The notes beneath the pieces are model-generated. The model did no database searches. It was not told the origin of the DNA and saw only the letters and a program-made list of their open reading frames with translations. The position numbers and the translations under genes were made by a program. A DNA stretch of 64,000 bases, from the NCBI RefSeq assembly GCF_004362855.1, contig NZ_SNXW01000001.1, positions 792,702 to 856,701 of the forward strand. The letters are read 5' to 3'. How positions within the stretch are numbered: the first letter of the stretch is position 1; each line of letters begins with the position of its first letter. The DNA comes from Aquabacterium commune (GTDB lineage Bacteria; Pseudomonadota; Gammaproteobacteria; Burkholderiales; Burkholderiaceae_C). Positions 11,001-25,003 of the stretch are shown piece by piece.

Positions 11001-11627
11001 TCAGCGGTCCATACCGGGTTTTGCGTGGCGCTCGCGCCTCGCCTTGATCAGCTCGGCGGCCTTGGCGCGCTGCTCGGGCGTCAGCACGTTGCCCACGTCC
11101 AGCATGGCCTGGGTCATGCGCTTGCTGACCTGGTCGTGCTGGGCGAGCATCTGCTGGCGCAGCTGCTCGGCTTCGGCAGCGTCCAGCTTGGGCGCCGTCC
11201 ACAGGGCTCGGGTGCGCTCGTGCAGGCCCTTGCCTTGTTCGTGCAGGGCCTGGACGTCGGCGCGGGCCTTGTCGGTGAGCTGCTTGATTTGCTGGCGCTG
11301 GGCGTCGCTGGCCTTGACCTCGGTGAGCAGCCGGTCGAGGTGGCGGCCACTCGGCATCATGCCCATGCCACCGTGGTCACCATGCGACATGCCGGGCTGC
11401 ATGCGCGGGGCCATCCCGGGTGCCATGCGGGGGGCCGATGCGGCGCTGGCTGTGGCGGTGGCGGTGGCTTTGTCGCCCACCTTGTCAGCGGCGAAGGCCG
11501 GAGCACCGGCGCCCAGGCTGAGCGCGACGGCGGCCAGCGCCAGGGCCGAGGCGATCACGGTGGTGCGCAGGGTGCGCGGGCCGGTGTGGGTGGCAGCTTG
11601 GGGGGCGGGTGTGGGCAGGTGGGTCAT
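11001..11627 (-). CDS. Spy/CpxP-like periplasmic protein with Met/His-rich N-terminal segment
   Basis: The 208-residue product has a long N-terminus with a hydrophobic signal segment (about residues 22-46, ending PAFA). A Met/His-rich low-complexity stretch follows at about 68-95 (repeated APGM/APRM, SHGDHGGMGMM). The rest is an alpha-helical LTxxQ-type domain (about 98-200) with LTPEQRAKAAELIKARRE. Spy/CpxP proteins are periplasmic chaperones or sensors that damp the associated kinase. The Met/His run suggests copper or another soft metal as ligand, which is inference. First gene of the operon with the regulator and kinase. Confidence 0.82.
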   Translation of the reverse strand: MTHLPTPAPQAATHTGPRTLRTTVIASALALAAVALSLGAGAPAFAADKVGDKATATATASAASAPRMAPGMAPRMQPGMSHGDHGGMGMMPSGRHLDRLLTEVKASDAQRQQIKQLTDKARADVQALHEQGKGLHERTRALWTAPKLDAAEAEQLRQQMLAQHDQVSKRMTQAMLDVGNVLTPEQRAKAAELIKARRERHAKPGMDR

Positions 11628-11766
11628 GGGTGTCTCCGTGCGGAACAGACCGGGGGTGGCCTGAACATGGAGACATCTTGCGCGCCGGCCGTAAAGCCAG
11701 GGTGGCGCGGCGGTAAAGAACTGTGTCGCTCCCGCCCCTGCTTTGCGCCAGGTCAGCCCGCCCGGC

Positions 11767-14613
11767 TCAACCGGTGTTGCGCAGCGCCGCCGCGATGCCG
11801 TTGATGCTGATGTGGATGCCGGTGCGCACCCGCTCGTCCGTCTGGCCCGCCCGGTAGCGACGAACCAGCTCGACCTGCAGGTGGTGCAGCGGGTCGATGT
11901 AGGGGAAGCGGTGGCGGATGGAGCGCGCCAGGGCCGCGTTGTGCGCCAGGCGCTGCGGCTCGCCCGTGATGAGGGCCAGGGCCTCGGCGGTGCGCTGCCA
12001 CTCAGCCTCGATCTGCGTGAACACTTTCTTGCGCAGGCGGGCGTCGTCCACCAGGCTGGCGTAGCGCGAGCCCAGGGCCAGGTCGCTCTTGGCCAGCACC
12101 ATGTCCATGTTGGACAACAAGGTGCGGAAGAAAGGCCACTGGCGGTGCATCTTCTGCAGCAGGGCCAGGGCCTTCTTGCGGCCCGCCTCGCCTTGGGCCG
12201 CGTCGGCGTTCAGGAAGGCCTGCACGGCCGAGCCAAAGCCATACCAGCCCGGCAAGGTGATGCGGCTCTGGCCCCAGCCGAAGCCCCAGGGGATGGCGCG
12301 CAGGTCCTCGATGCCCTGGAGCGCCTTGCGCGAGGCCGGGCGCGAGCCGATGTTGAGCTCGGCGATTTCGCGGATGGGCGTGGCCTGGAAGAAGTAGTCG
12401 GCGAAGCCCGGTGTCTCATAGACCAGGGCGCGGTAGGCGTCCATGCTGGCCTGCGAGAGCGCAGCCGCCGCTTGCAGGAAGGTGGGCGTGGCCACCTGTG
12501 AGGTCTGTGCGGGCTGCAGCAAGGTGGCCTCCAGCGTGGCGGCGACCAGCGTTTCCAGGTTGCGCCGGCCGATTTCCGGGTTGGCGTACTTGGAGCCGAT
12601 CACCTCGCCCTGCTCGGTCAGGCGGATCTGGCCACGCACGGTGCCGGGGGGCTGGGCCAGGATGGCCTGGTAGCTGGGGCCACCGCCGCGGCCCACGGTG
12701 CCACCGCGGCCATGGAACATGCGCAGCTGCACGGCCGTGGCGGGCACGCCGGCCTCCTTCAAGCCGTGCTGGGTCAGCTCGTCGAACAGGGCCACCAGGG
12801 CGATTTCGGCGCGGTAGAGCTCCCAGTTGCTGGTGAAGATGCCGCCATCCTTGTTGCTGTCCGAGTAGCCGAGCATGACGTCCTGCTCGGCACCGCCGCG
12901 CTGCACCAGGGCCGCCACGCCGGGCAGGCCGTAGAAGGCGCGCATGATGTGCGGCGCGTTGCGCAGGTCTTCGATGGTTTCGAACAGGGGCACGACGATG
13001 AGGTCGGCCAGGCCGCCCTCGTCCAGCGTGCCCGACATCAGGCCCACTTCCTTTTGCAGCAGCAGCACTTCCAGCAGGTCGCTGACGGTTTCGGTGTGGC
13101 TGATGATGTAGTGGCGGATGGCGTCGGCGCCGAAGCGCTGGCGCATCTCGCGGGCGCGCTCGAAGATGGCCAGCTCGGCCACGGTGTGCTTGCTGTAGGC
13201 CGCAGTCGGCACGCGCAGCGGGCGGGCGTCGTTGAGCTGGCGCAGCAGCACGGCGCGCTTGTCGTCTTCCGACAGGGCGCTGTAGCCGGGCGCGATGCGG
13301 GCGGTGGCCAGCAACTCGGCCACGACGCGCTCGTGCTGGTCGGAGCTCTGGCGCAAATCGACGGTGGCCAGGTGGAAGCCGAAGACCTCGACGGCGCGCA
13401 GCAGCGGCTGCAGGCGCGGTGTCACCAGCACATCGCCATGGTGGGCGCGCAGCGAGGCTTCGATGGTGCGCAGGTCGGCGAGGAACTCGGCGGCATCGGC
13501 GTACGGGTCTTGCGGCTCGACGGCATGGCGCGCGGCCTCTTCGCCCGTCAGGCCGAGCAAGGTGGCGGCCAGGCGGGCATAGACGCCGATGAGGGCGCGG
13601 CGGTAGAGCTCGTCGCTGCGGTGCTCGCTGCGGTCGGGCGAGCGTTGCGCCAGGGCCCGCATCGCATCAGACACATCGACCAGGCGCTGCGATTGCGAGA
13701 GCTCGGCGCCCAGGTGGTGCACCTCGGTCAGGTAAAAGCGCAGGGCGACTTCGGCCTGACGGCCCAGGGCGTGCGAGAGCGTTTGCGCCGAGACGTTGGG
13801 GTTGCCGTCGCGGTCGCCACCGATCCACTGGCCCATGCGCAGGAAGCTGGCCACGGGGTGGGCGCCGAGTTCGCGTTCCAGGTCGGCGTAGAGCTTGGGG
13901 ATCTCGCGCAGGAAGGTGGACTCGTAGTAGCCCATGGCGTTCTCGACCTCGTCGGCCACCGTGAGCTTGGAAAAGCGCAGCAGCCGCGTCTGCCACAGCT
14001 GGGTGATGCGGGCGCGGATGGCGGCCTCGTTGGCGGCCAGCTCACGCGGGCACAGGGCGTCTTGCGGGTTGATGGCCTGGCGGGCGCGCACGGCGTCGCG
14101 CTCGGTGAGCAGGCGGGCGATGTCGCGCTCGGCGTCGAGGATGCTCTTGCGCTGCACCTCGGTCGGGTGGGCGGTGAGCACGGGCGCGACGTACGCGGTG
14201 GTCAGCGTTTGCGCGATGCTGCGCGGCGCGATGCCGGCATCCCGCAGGCGCTGGAAGCAGGCCTCGATGCTGCCTTCGTGGCTGCGGCCGGCGCGCTCAT
14301 GCACCTCGCGGCGGCGGATGTGGTGGCGGTCTTCGGCCAGGTTGGCCAGGTGGCTGAAGTAGGTGAAGGCGCGCACAACGCTGACCGTCTGGTCGGCGCT
14401 CAGGCCCTTGAGCAGCTTCTTGAGCGCCTTGTCGGCGTCCTGGTCGGCATCGCGGCGGAAGGCCACGGAGAGCTTGCGCACCTGCTCGACGAGTTCGTAG
14501 GCGGGGCGGCCTTCCTGTTCGCGGATGACATCGCCCAGCAGGGTGCCCAGGAAGCGGATGTCTTCGACCAGGGGGGCTTCGGTGTCGGTCTTGCGTGAAA
14601 CGTTCATGGACAT
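11767..14613 (-). CDS. ppc: Phosphoenolpyruvate carboxylase
   Basis: PEPC adds bicarbonate to phosphoenolpyruvate, giving oxaloacetate to refill the TCA cycle. The 948-residue product is full length. It contains the catalytic histidine region [15 protein letters not shown], the [12 protein letters not shown] loop, [12 protein letters not shown], the glycine loop [19 protein letters not shown] and the invariant C-terminus ending NTG. ATG codons at 14613 and 14607 are both usable. It lies downstream of eda on the same strand with 127 bp between, so it may have its own promoter. Regulation by acetyl-CoA and aspartate is a family property and is not shown here. Confidence 0.97.
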   Translation of the reverse strand: MSMNVSRKTDTEAPLVEDIRFLGTLLGDVIREQEGRPAYELVEQVRKLSVAFRRDADQDADKALKKLLKGLSADQTVSVVRAFTYFSHLANLAEDRHHIRRREVHERAGRSHEGSIEACFQRLRDAGIAPRSIAQTLTTAYVAPVLTAHPTEVQRKSILDAERDIARLLTERDAVRARQAINPQDALCPRELAANEAAIRARITQLWQTRLLRFSKLTVADEVENAMGYYESTFLREIPKLYADLERELGAHPVASFLRMGQWIGGDRDGNPNVSAQTLSHALGRQAEVALRFYLTEVHHLGAELSQSQRLVDVSDAMRALAQRSPDRSEHRSDELYRRALIGVYARLAATLLGLTGEEAARHAVEPQDPYADAAEFLADLRTIEASLRAHHGDVLVTPRLQPLLRAVEVFGFHLATVDLRQSSDQHERVVAELLATARIAPGYSALSEDDKRAVLLRQLNDARPLRVPTAAYSKHTVAELAIFERAREMRQRFGADAIRHYIISHTETVSDLLEVLLLQKEVGLMSGTLDEGGLADLIVVPLFETIEDLRNAPHIMRAFYGLPGVAALVQRGGAEQDVMLGYSDSNKDGGIFTSNWELYRAEIALVALFDELTQHGLKEAGVPATAVQLRMFHGRGGTVGRGGGPSYQAILAQPPGTVRGQIRLTEQGEVIGSKYANPEIGRRNLETLVAATLEATLLQPAQTSQVATPTFLQAAAALSQASMDAYRALVYETPGFADYFFQATPIREIAELNIGSRPASRKALQGIEDLRAIPWGFGWGQSRITLPGWYGFGSAVQAFLNADAAQGEAGRKKALALLQKMHRQWPFFRTLLSNMDMVLAKSDLALGSRYASLVDDARLRKKVFTQIEAEWQRTAEALALITGEPQRLAHNAALARSIRHRFPYIDPLHHLQVELVRRYRAGQTDERVRTGIHISINGIAAALRNTG

Positions 14614-14740
14614 GCACCGCCGGGATCGCCAGCGGTGTTCAGTTCAGCGAGCCGGCGCCTCGGGTAGGGGCGGTCGGCTCAGGGTTGAGACGGAGGCACA
14701 GTGCCGTCGCCAATATAAACCGCGCCGCATGCGCGATCGC

Positions 14741-15403
14741 TCAACCCGTGACAGCCACCGATGCCACGTCGGCCGCGATGCCCATGGCCGCGCGCGCCAG
14801 GCGCGTGACCTCGTCCCAACGGCCCGCTTCCAGCAAGGCCACGGGCGTCAACCACGAGCCGCCGACCATGGCCACATTGGGCAGGCGCAGGAAGGCGCCC
14901 ATGTTGTCCACCGACACACCGCCCGTGGGGCAGAAACGCATGTCGCCCAGCGGGCCACCCAGCGCCTTGAGCATGCCCAGCCCGCCGGCCTGCTCGGCGG
15001 GGAAGAGCTTGACGAGGCGGAAGCCGTGGTCGCGGGCGCGCATGACCTCACCGGGCGTCATCACGCCGGGCATGAAGGGCAGCTCGGCGTCGAAGGCGGC
15101 CTGCACGAGCGCATCGGTCATGCCGGGCGACAAGGCGAAGCTGGCGCCCGCGTCTTTCACGCGGCGCACCTCGTCGGCGCGGGTCACGGTGCCCGCACCG
15201 ACGTGCATCTGCGGCACGGCGCGGGCCACGGCCTCGATGGCGGGCAGGCCGGCCGCGTGGCGCAGCGTGATCTCCATGACATCGACGCCACCGTCCAGCA
15301 GGGCTTGCGCCAGCGGCACGGCCTGGGCCACGTCGGTGATGACGATGACCGGCACCACGCGGGAGGTGAAGGCCGGCGGGGTCAGGGTGGGATGGGCGGA
15401 CAT
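14741..15403 (-). CDS. eda: KDPG/KHG aldolase
   Basis: Eda splits 2-keto-3-deoxy-6-phosphogluconate into pyruvate and glyceraldehyde-3-phosphate, the last step of the Entner-Doudoroff pathway. The 220-residue product has the TIM-barrel features of the family: [17 protein letters not shown], the [12 protein letters not shown] strand, [14 protein letters not shown], and the Schiff-base lysine in [12 protein letters not shown]. The ATG at 15403 gives the family length; the longer open frame is discarded. It follows edd by 44 bp, so pgl-edd-eda form one minus-strand unit. Confidence 0.95.
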   Translation of the reverse strand: MSAHPTLTPPAFTSRVVPVIVITDVAQAVPLAQALLDGGVDVMEITLRHAAGLPAIEAVARAVPQMHVGAGTVTRADEVRRVKDAGASFALSPGMTDALVQAAFDAELPFMPGVMTPGEVMRARDHGFRLVKLFPAEQAGGLGMLKALGGPLGDMRFCPTGGVSVDNMGAFLRLPNVAMVGGSWLTPVALLEAGRWDEVTRLARAAMGIAADVASVAVTG

Positions 15404-15447
15404 CGGGCAGCTCCGGAAAATGCTTCGGTTCGGTCTGGAGATGGGGA

Positions 15448-17325
<1,878 letters not shown>

Positions 17326-17332
17326 GGGCACC

Positions 17333-18118
17333 TCAAAGGGGCAACCACAGGCTCACCGGCGTGGTGGTCTGGTGGAGGATGTGGGAGATGGGCAGCGCGT
17401 CCAGGCCCGGCGGGTTGCGGTCGCGCGCAGCTTGGCTCAGCACGGCCAGCTTGTCAGCACCTTGCACGGGCAGCACGAGGCAACGCGCGCGCAGGATGTG
17501 CGCCAGCGTCATCGTCAGGCGGGGGTGGTTGGGCTGCGGTGGTGGCTCGGGCAGGCGCACGGCGCACACGCGCTCGGGCGTGGCCAGGTCGAGTGCGCGG
17601 GGCAGGTCAGGCGAGTGCGGGAACAGCGAGGCCGTGTGGCCGTCGGTGCCCATGCCAAGCACGAGCACATCGGGCACGGGCAAGGCCGCCATCAGCGCAT
17701 TGGCCTGCGCGGCGGCTTCTGCCAGCAAAGGGGTCGGCGCGTCGATCCAGGGCACGAAACGGGCCTGCGCCGCGGCCCCTTGCAGCAGGTGCGCGCGCAC
17801 CAGGCGGACGTTGCTGTCGGGGTGCTCGGGCGGCACGCAGCGCTCATCGACCAGGGTGACCGTGAGTTGCGACCACGCCAGCGGCAAGGCCCGCAAGGCC
17901 TCGAACAAGGCCACCGGCGACTTGCCACCCGACACGCACAGCAGCGCCTGGCCACGGGCCTCGATGGCCTCGCGCAAACGCGCGGCGATGTCGTCGGCCA
18001 GCCGCACGACGACCTCGGCCACAGGCGGACAATGGATCTCGACATGGGGCCAGCGCGACCGCGCCAGCGCCACCATTTCAGCGGTGTGCACGCTCAGGAC
18101 TCCTCGAACCAGGCACAT
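17333..18118 (-). CDS. pgl: 6-phosphogluconolactonase
   Basis: Pgl (DevB/NagB-like fold) hydrolyses 6-phosphogluconolactone to 6-phosphogluconate, feeding the Entner-Doudoroff enzymes encoded directly downstream. The product shows [16 protein letters not shown], the [17 protein letters not shown] motif and the active-site run [16 protein letters not shown]. Three starts are possible: ATG at 18118 (261 residues, used here), GTG at 18091 and ATG at 18076; family length would allow any of them. It is the first gene of pgl-edd-eda. A hairpin terminator for the upstream tRNA lies just before it, so the operon needs its own promoter close to 18120-18170. Confidence 0.92.
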   Translation of the reverse strand: MCLVRGVLSVHTAEMVALARSRWPHVEIHCPPVAEVVVRLADDIAARLREAIEARGQALLCVSGGKSPVALFEALRALPLAWSQLTVTLVDERCVPPEHPDSNVRLVRAHLLQGAAAQARFVPWIDAPTPLLAEAAAQANALMAALPVPDVLVLGMGTDGHTASLFPHSPDLPRALDLATPERVCAVRLPEPPPQPNHPRLTMTLAHILRARCLVLPVQGADKLAVLSQAARDRNPPGLDALPISHILHQTTTPVSLWLPL

Positions 18119-18172
18119 GGCCCGGGAGACTGCAGTGTAGTCAGCCCTGACGACAGAGCGGCACCCCAAAAA

Positions 18173-18209
18173 GCAAAAAACCCCAAGCGAATCAATCACT
18201 TGGGGTTTT
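18173..18209 (-). terminator. Rho-independent terminator after tRNA-Ser
   Basis: An 11-bp perfect inverted repeat (AAAACCCCAAG / CTTGGGGTTTT, arms 18177-18187 and 18199-18209) is followed on the minus strand by a T-rich run. It begins 5 nt past the CCA end of the tRNA gene, so it should end the tRNA transcript and insulate pgl. Confidence 0.85.
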
Positions 18210-18213
18210 GCAT

Positions 18214-18301
<88 letters not shown>

Positions 18302-18354
18302 TGAAAAGGCGCGCCGGGGTCTCGTCGGCGTAGCCCGCTACTGTAGCAGAAATT

Positions 18355-20713
<2,359 letters not shown>

Positions 20714-20717
<4 letters not shown>

Positions 20718-21175
20718 AACACACCGATCAGCTGCACCTCGAAGGTGACGGGCTGGCCGGCCAAAGGGTGGTTGAAGTCGAACTCGGCCCACTGGCCGGC
20801 ACCATCGACCTCGCGCACGGTGCCAGCGAAGCTGCCGCTGCCGTCCGGCGTGGGGAATTGCACCACGTCGCCGACGCGCCAGGTTTCGTCCATGTCGCCC
20901 AACTCGCGCAGCAGGGTCATGGCCACACGCTGGACCATCTCGGGGTTGCGCGGACCGAAGGCCTCGCCGGGCGCCAGCTGCAGCGTGGTGCGGGTGCCCT
21001 CGCTCAGGCCGATCAGGCGGGCCTCGATGGCCGGCGACAGCTCGCCCGAGCCGATGGACAGCGTGGCGGGCTTGTCGGTGAAGGTGTTGACCAGGTCGTC
21101 GCCGTCCGGGCCGGCCAGCCGGTAATGCAGCGTCAGGAAGGAGCCGGGAACAACGGTAGGCGCGGAAATGGTCAT
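20714..21175 (-). CDS. fkpB: FKBP-type peptidyl-prolyl cis-trans isomerase (SlpA/FkpB type)
   Basis: The 153-residue cytoplasmic protein is a SlyD-like [24 protein letters not shown] at the N-terminus, [16 protein letters not shown] and [14 protein letters not shown] around the inserted flap, then [21 protein letters not shown] at the C-terminus. The histidine-rich tail of SlyD is absent, which points to SlpA/FkpB. Family members catalyse prolyl isomerisation and may act as ribosome-linked chaperones. It is upstream of, and overlaps, ispH. It diverges from radC. Confidence 0.9.
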
Positions 21176-21266
21176 GGTGTCAACACACCCTTTGGGAGGA
21201 TGGGCTTGCAGGGGCTGGAAAAGCACAATTTTAGGTTTGAGAACGACGCTTCGACGCAAACACCCC

Positions 21267-21935
21267 ATGAAAGACCTCCCAGCCGCCTTGCGGCCCCGCG
21301 AAAAGCTGCTCGCCATGGGCCCTGCCGCCCTGGCCGACGCCGAATTGCTGGCCCTGCTGCTGCGCACCGGCCTGCAGGGCCAGGGCGTGCTCAAGCTCGC
21401 CGAAAGCCTGTTGCAGCAGCTCGGCGGTTTGAGCGGGTTGTTGGGCGCCACCGCGGCCCAGCTCAAGGGCATCAAAGGCCTGGGGCCGGCCAAGCGCGCC
21501 GAGCTGATGGCCGTGATGGAGATGGCGCGGCGCGGCCTCTCGGGCAGCCTGAGCGCCCAGCCCGTGTTCGGCTCGCCACAGCTGGTGAAGGATTACCTGC
21601 AGATGCGCCTGGGGCGGCTGCCGCACGAGGTCTTCGCGGTGCTTTTCCTGGACGCGCAGCAGCGCCTGATCGCCTGCGAGGAATTGTTCCGCGGCACGCT
21701 GACGCAAACCAGCGTCTATCCGCGCGAGGTGCTCAAGCGCGCGCTGGAACTCAACGCCGCCGCCGTCATCCTCAGCCACAACCACCCCTCGGGCGTGCTG
21801 GAGCCCTCCCGCGCCGACGAGTTGCTCACGCAAACGCTCAAGTCCAGCCTGCAGATGGTGGACATCCGCGTGCTCGACCACGTCGTGGTGAGCCACGGTG
21901 GCGCCTTGTCGTTCGCGGAGCGCGGCCTGATCTGA
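21267..21935 (+). CDS. radC: RadC-like JAB domain protein
   Basis: The 222-residue product has an N-terminal helix-hairpin-helix-like part ([34 protein letters not shown]) and a C-terminal MPN/JAB domain. The metal-binding set is complete: a glutamate in EELFRGTL, then [19 protein letters not shown] with the HxH-x7-S-x2-D pattern. The domain resembles zinc metalloproteases, but a DNA-repair role for RadC has been questioned and the true function is open. The ATG at 21267 is used; the longer frame would overlap the divergent FKBP gene. Smr-domain gene follows after 60 bp. Confidence 0.92.
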   Translation: MKDLPAALRPREKLLAMGPAALADAELLALLLRTGLQGQGVLKLAESLLQQLGGLSGLLGATAAQLKGIKGLGPAKRAELMAVMEMARRGLSGSLSAQPVFGSPQLVKDYLQMRLGRLPHEVFAVLFLDAQQRLIACEELFRGTLTQTSVYPREVLKRALELNAAAVILSHNHPSGVLEPSRADELLTQTLKSSLQMVDIRVLDHVVVSHGGALSFAERGLI

Positions 21936-21995
21936 TCTGACAGCCGCCAGGCCCGGCGCCGGCCAGGACACAGACTTGCTGTAGGCTAGCGCCCT

Positions 21996-22703
21996 GTGAG
22001 CCGCAACACCAAGCCCGCCGCCAAGACCTCGCCCAACACCACGCTGAGCGACTTCGCCGACCTCAAGCGTGCCCTGGGCAAAGCCGCCAAGGAAGCGGCT
22101 GCGCGTGCTGAGCAGGAGCGCCTGGAGCGCGCCAAGCGAGAGGCCGCGCAGCGTGCCCAGGAAGTGGACGCCGCCCTCTTCCGCCGCACGGTGGGCCAGG
22201 TCAACGGCCTGCCCACGTCCGACCGCGCGGTGCCGCAAACGCCGCGCCCCCAGCCCGTGCCCGCCAGCCGCCAGGCCGACGAGCAGGCGGTGCTGAAATC
22301 TTCGCTGTCCGACGAATTCGACGTCGAAAGCCTGCTCGACACCGACGACACCCTCTCGTGGCGGCGCCCCGAACTGGGCGTGGACGTGGTGCGCAAGCTG
22401 CGCCGCGGGGTGTGGGCCTTGCAAGGCGAACTCGACATGCACGGCATGCGCACCGACGAGGCCCGCGAGCGACTGACCCAATTCCTGCGCGAAGCGGCCC
22501 TCAAAGGCTGGCGCTGTGTGCGCGTGGTGCACGGCAAGGGCCTGGGCTCACCGGGCAAGCAACCCGTGCTGAAAGACAAGGCCAAGCGCTGGCTGGTGCA
22601 AAGCGAGCGCGTGCTGGCCTTCGTGCAGGCGCGGGCCGACGAAGGCGGCAATGGCGCGCTGGTCGTGCTCTTGCAGTCGAGCACGGGCAACACCTCGTCC
22701 TGA
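21996..22703 (+). CDS. Smr domain protein (SmrA/B-like endonuclease candidate)
   Basis: The 235-residue product starts with GTG at 21996. Residues about 20-60 are a charged Ala/Lys/Glu/Arg helix, then a linker, then a C-terminal Smr domain with ELDMHGMRTDEARERL in place of the usual LDLHG and the RVVHGKGLGSPGKQPVLK loop. Smr domains have nicking or RNA endonuclease activity. In gamma-proteobacteria SmrB cuts mRNA at collided ribosomes; whether this homologue does so is unknown. The gene is 60 bp downstream of radC and converges on the globin gene. Confidence 0.88.
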   Translation: MSRNTKPAAKTSPNTTLSDFADLKRALGKAAKEAAARAEQERLERAKREAAQRAQEVDAALFRRTVGQVNGLPTSDRAVPQTPRPQPVPASRQADEQAVLKSSLSDEFDVESLLDTDDTLSWRRPELGVDVVRKLRRGVWALQGELDMHGMRTDEARERLTQFLREAALKGWRCVRVVHGKGLGSPGKQPVLKDKAKRWLVQSERVLAFVQARADEGGNGALVVLLQSSTGNTSS

Positions 22704-22735
22704 GGCAAGGCCCACGGCCCTCGAGGCAACAGGCT

Positions 22736-23149
22736 TCAAGCGCCTTGGTTGCGCATCCAGTCGGCGGTTTGGTAGAAAGACGTCTCCAGGCGTGCGGCCA
22801 GTTCGGGGTCCACCGCCAACTCGCGCATGGCCTGGGCCATGCAGGCCAGCCACTGGTCGCGCTCGCGGATGCCGATGCGGAAGGGCATGTGGCGGGCGCG
22901 CAGGCGCGGGTGGCCGAATTGCGCGATGTAGAGGTCGGGGCCGCCCAGCCAGCCGCTGAGGAACCAGAACAGCTTGTCGCGGGCGCCCTCCAGCGTCTCG
23001 CCATGGGCTGCGCGCAACTCGGCGTAGTCCGGCTCCAGGTCCATCAGGTCATAGAAGCGATCGACCAGGGCACGCACGCGCGCCTCGCCGCCCAGCCACT
23101 CGTACGCGGTGGTGGCCGTGCCCGGCCCTGGCGCTGCCTCTTCAGCCAC
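22736..23149 (-). CDS. Group II truncated hemoglobin
   Basis: The 137-residue product has the 2-on-2 globin pattern of group II: YEWLGGEARVRALVDRFYDLM at the N-terminus, LFWFLSGWLGGPDLY in the E-F region, and the proximal histidine region GHPRLRARHMPFRIG, with W in the G helix (RDQWLACMAQAM). Such globins bind oxygen and are linked to oxidative or nitrosative stress in some bacteria. It starts 22 bp after the stop of the ParA/FlhG-like gene, same strand, so it may be the third gene of that operon. Confidence 0.9.
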   Translation of the reverse strand: MAEEAAPGPGTATTAYEWLGGEARVRALVDRFYDLMDLEPDYAELRAAHGETLEGARDKLFWFLSGWLGGPDLYIAQFGHPRLRARHMPFRIGIRERDQWLACMAQAMRELAVDPELAARLETSFYQTADWMRNQGA

Positions 23150-23171
23150 GATCAGTCACGATCAGCCACTG

Positions 23172-23984
23172 TCAACCGCGGGCGTGGAGGCGCGTGGCCA
23201 CCTGCACCACGCCTTGCGCCGCGGCGCTGCCGGGGTGGAGTTCCAGCAGCAGCTGGCGCTTTTGCACGGCGTCGCGCACGCATGGGTCCAGCGGGATGTC
23301 GCCCAGGAAATACAGCTTCGGGAAGCTGCCATTGGCACCCTGCACAAAGCGCTCGACCACCTGCTGCAACTGGTTGCAGATGGCGCGACCATCGCCCTGG
23401 CGGGTGACCTGGTTGACCACCAGGTGCAGCTGCTCACGCGATTGCTGCGAGGCCAGCACCTTGATGGTGGCGTAGGCGTCGGTCATGGAGGTGGGCTCGG
23501 GCGTGGCCACCACGATGACTTCTTGCGCCATCGACACCGCGTACAGCACCACGTCCGAGATGCCTGCACCCGTGTCGATGAGGATGACGTCAAAGCGCGG
23601 CTTGACCGCTTCGAAGATGGTGCTGAGCTGGTCGCGCACCTCGGGCGTCAGGCGGGAGTACTCCACCAGGCCAGAGCCGGCCAGCAGCACCGAGAAACCG
23701 CCCGGCGCAGGCAGGATGGCCTCTTCCAGCTCGGCCTTGCCCGTGAACACATCGTGCAGCGTGATCTTGGGATAGAGGTTGAGCACCACGTCCAGGTTGG
23801 CCAGGCCCAGGTCGGCGTCCAGCACCAACACCTTCATGCCCTGGCGCGTCAATGCCGCAGCCAGGTTGGCGCTGAAGAAGGTCTTGCCCACGCCACCTTT
23901 GCCGCTGGTGATGGCCACCGTGCGGGCGAGTCTGGGCGTCGTGATCGGGGCTTGGGGGGCGGGGGCGGTCATGGACTCCATCAT
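23172..23984 (-). CDS. ParA/MinD-superfamily ATPase, FlhG (YlxH)-like
   Basis: The 270-residue product has the deviant Walker A SGKGGVGKTFFSANLAAAL, the DADLGLANLDVVLNL switch typical of FlhG/YlxH, and VILIDTGAGISDVV. FlhG sets flagellar number together with FlhF, but no flagellar genes lie here, so it could equally be a positioning factor for chemoreceptors or pili. Its ATG overlaps the TGA of the upstream GGDEF gene (ATGA), so the two are translated together. This suggests that cyclic di-GMP and spatial positioning are linked in this locus (inference). Confidence 0.88.
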   Translation of the reverse strand: MMESMTAPAPQAPITTPRLARTVAITSGKGGVGKTFFSANLAAALTRQGMKVLVLDADLGLANLDVVLNLYPKITLHDVFTGKAELEEAILPAPGGFSVLLAGSGLVEYSRLTPEVRDQLSTIFEAVKPRFDVILIDTGAGISDVVLYAVSMAQEVIVVATPEPTSMTDAYATIKVLASQQSREQLHLVVNQVTRQGDGRAICNQLQQVVERFVQGANGSFPKLYFLGDIPLDPCVRDAVQKRQLLLELHPGSAAAQGVVQVATRLHARG

Positions 23985-24853
23985 TCCGTTGTTTTCGGCA
24001 TGGGGTCCCCACTACCTGAGGGTTCAGTGAGGTCAGATTGCGTGAGTCCTGCGAACAACAGGCCTTTTTCTTCTGCGCTCACCACCGTCAGCGGCGGCAT
24101 GTCGAGGCAAGTGCGGTTGCGGCCTTCGGACTTGGCCCGGTAAAGCTGCTGGTCGGCGCGCTCCGACCACAAGGCGGCCGAAGATCGCACCCAGGGTGGC
24201 GCGAACGCTCCGCCGATGCTCACGGTCACGCTCAGGGGCTGTCCACCGACGATGGCGGCCGTCTTGGCGGCCACCTTCTGGCGGATGCGCTCGGAGACCG
24301 CCTGGCCGAAGGCAGGTGGGCAATTGGGCAGGATGATGGCGAACTCTTCGCCACCCACGCGGGCCACCAGGTCCATGGGGCGCACGCAGTCTTGCAAGCA
24401 CTCCGCCACGGCGCGGATGACCACGTCACCGGCGGCATGCCCGTGGGTGTCGTTGACTTTCTTGAAGTGGTCGATGTCGGCCAGCAGCAGCAAGGCAGGC
24501 TCGCCAATGCGGGCGACGCGGTCAACCTCGCGGGCGATGGCGGCCTCGAACTGACGGCGGTTGTTCAGGCCCGTGAGGGCATCCCGGCTGGAGAGTTCAC
24601 ACAGGCCATCGATGACAGCTTGCAGCCACAAGGTGGCGCCATGCATCACGCCCTCCGGGGCGGTCCAGCCCGCCTGCACCAGCAGGCTCATGGCCGCGTC
24701 CAGGCGCAAACCGTGGAGGGCGGTGGCTGACGCCGGAGCATCGCTGCGGTGAGCGTCCGCGCAGGCCAGGGCGCCGTCACCGGGGCGATCGGCAGGTGGC
24801 TGTGACGCGAAGTCGATCAAGGCGATGATGGGCTCCACAAGGGTGTATTTCAA
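23981..24853 (-). CDS. Diguanylate cyclase (GGDEF domain), non-ATG start
   Basis: The C-terminal domain (about residues 100-265) carries SSRDALTGLNNRRQFEAAI, ADIDHFKKVNDTHGHAAGD and the catalytic GGEEF in ARVGGEEFAIILP. RPMD sits five residues before GGEEF and matches the RxxD inhibitory I-site, so the enzyme should be product-inhibited. The N-terminal 90 residues have no recognised domain and no clear membrane segment. No ATG exists upstream of the domain at a sensible place: TTG at 24853 (290 residues, used here) and GTG at 24838 are the candidates. It is divergent from cheR, across 150 bp, and coupled to the FlhG-like gene. Confidence 0.85.
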   Translation of the reverse strand: MKYTLVEPIIALIDFASQPPADRPGDGALACADAHRSDAPASATALHGLRLDAAMSLLVQAGWTAPEGVMHGATLWLQAVIDGLCELSSRDALTGLNNRRQFEAAIAREVDRVARIGEPALLLLADIDHFKKVNDTHGHAAGDVVIRAVAECLQDCVRPMDLVARVGGEEFAIILPNCPPAFGQAVSERIRQKVAAKTAAIVGGQPLSVTVSIGGAFAPPWVRSSAALWSERADQQLYRAKSEGRNRTCLDMPPLTVVSAEEKGLLFAGLTQSDLTEPSGSGDPMPKTTE

Positions 24854-25003
24854 CGCTTCCAGTCTAACAGCCGCCCACCACCGCCACTGTGGAATAAGCC
24901 CGGGAATGCGGCCGATCTTGCGGGCTAGGCGCGCGGGCCAGGCAGGCAACCTGCTGGGTGTTGGCCAGAAGCTCAAGCTCTGCCGGCCACCTTCCGATAT
25001 CCC

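Noticed and set aside
23172..23984. Flagellar FlhG by name
   Set aside because: The sequence is FlhG/YlxH-like, but no flhF or flagellar gene is adjacent, so the gene symbol was left empty.
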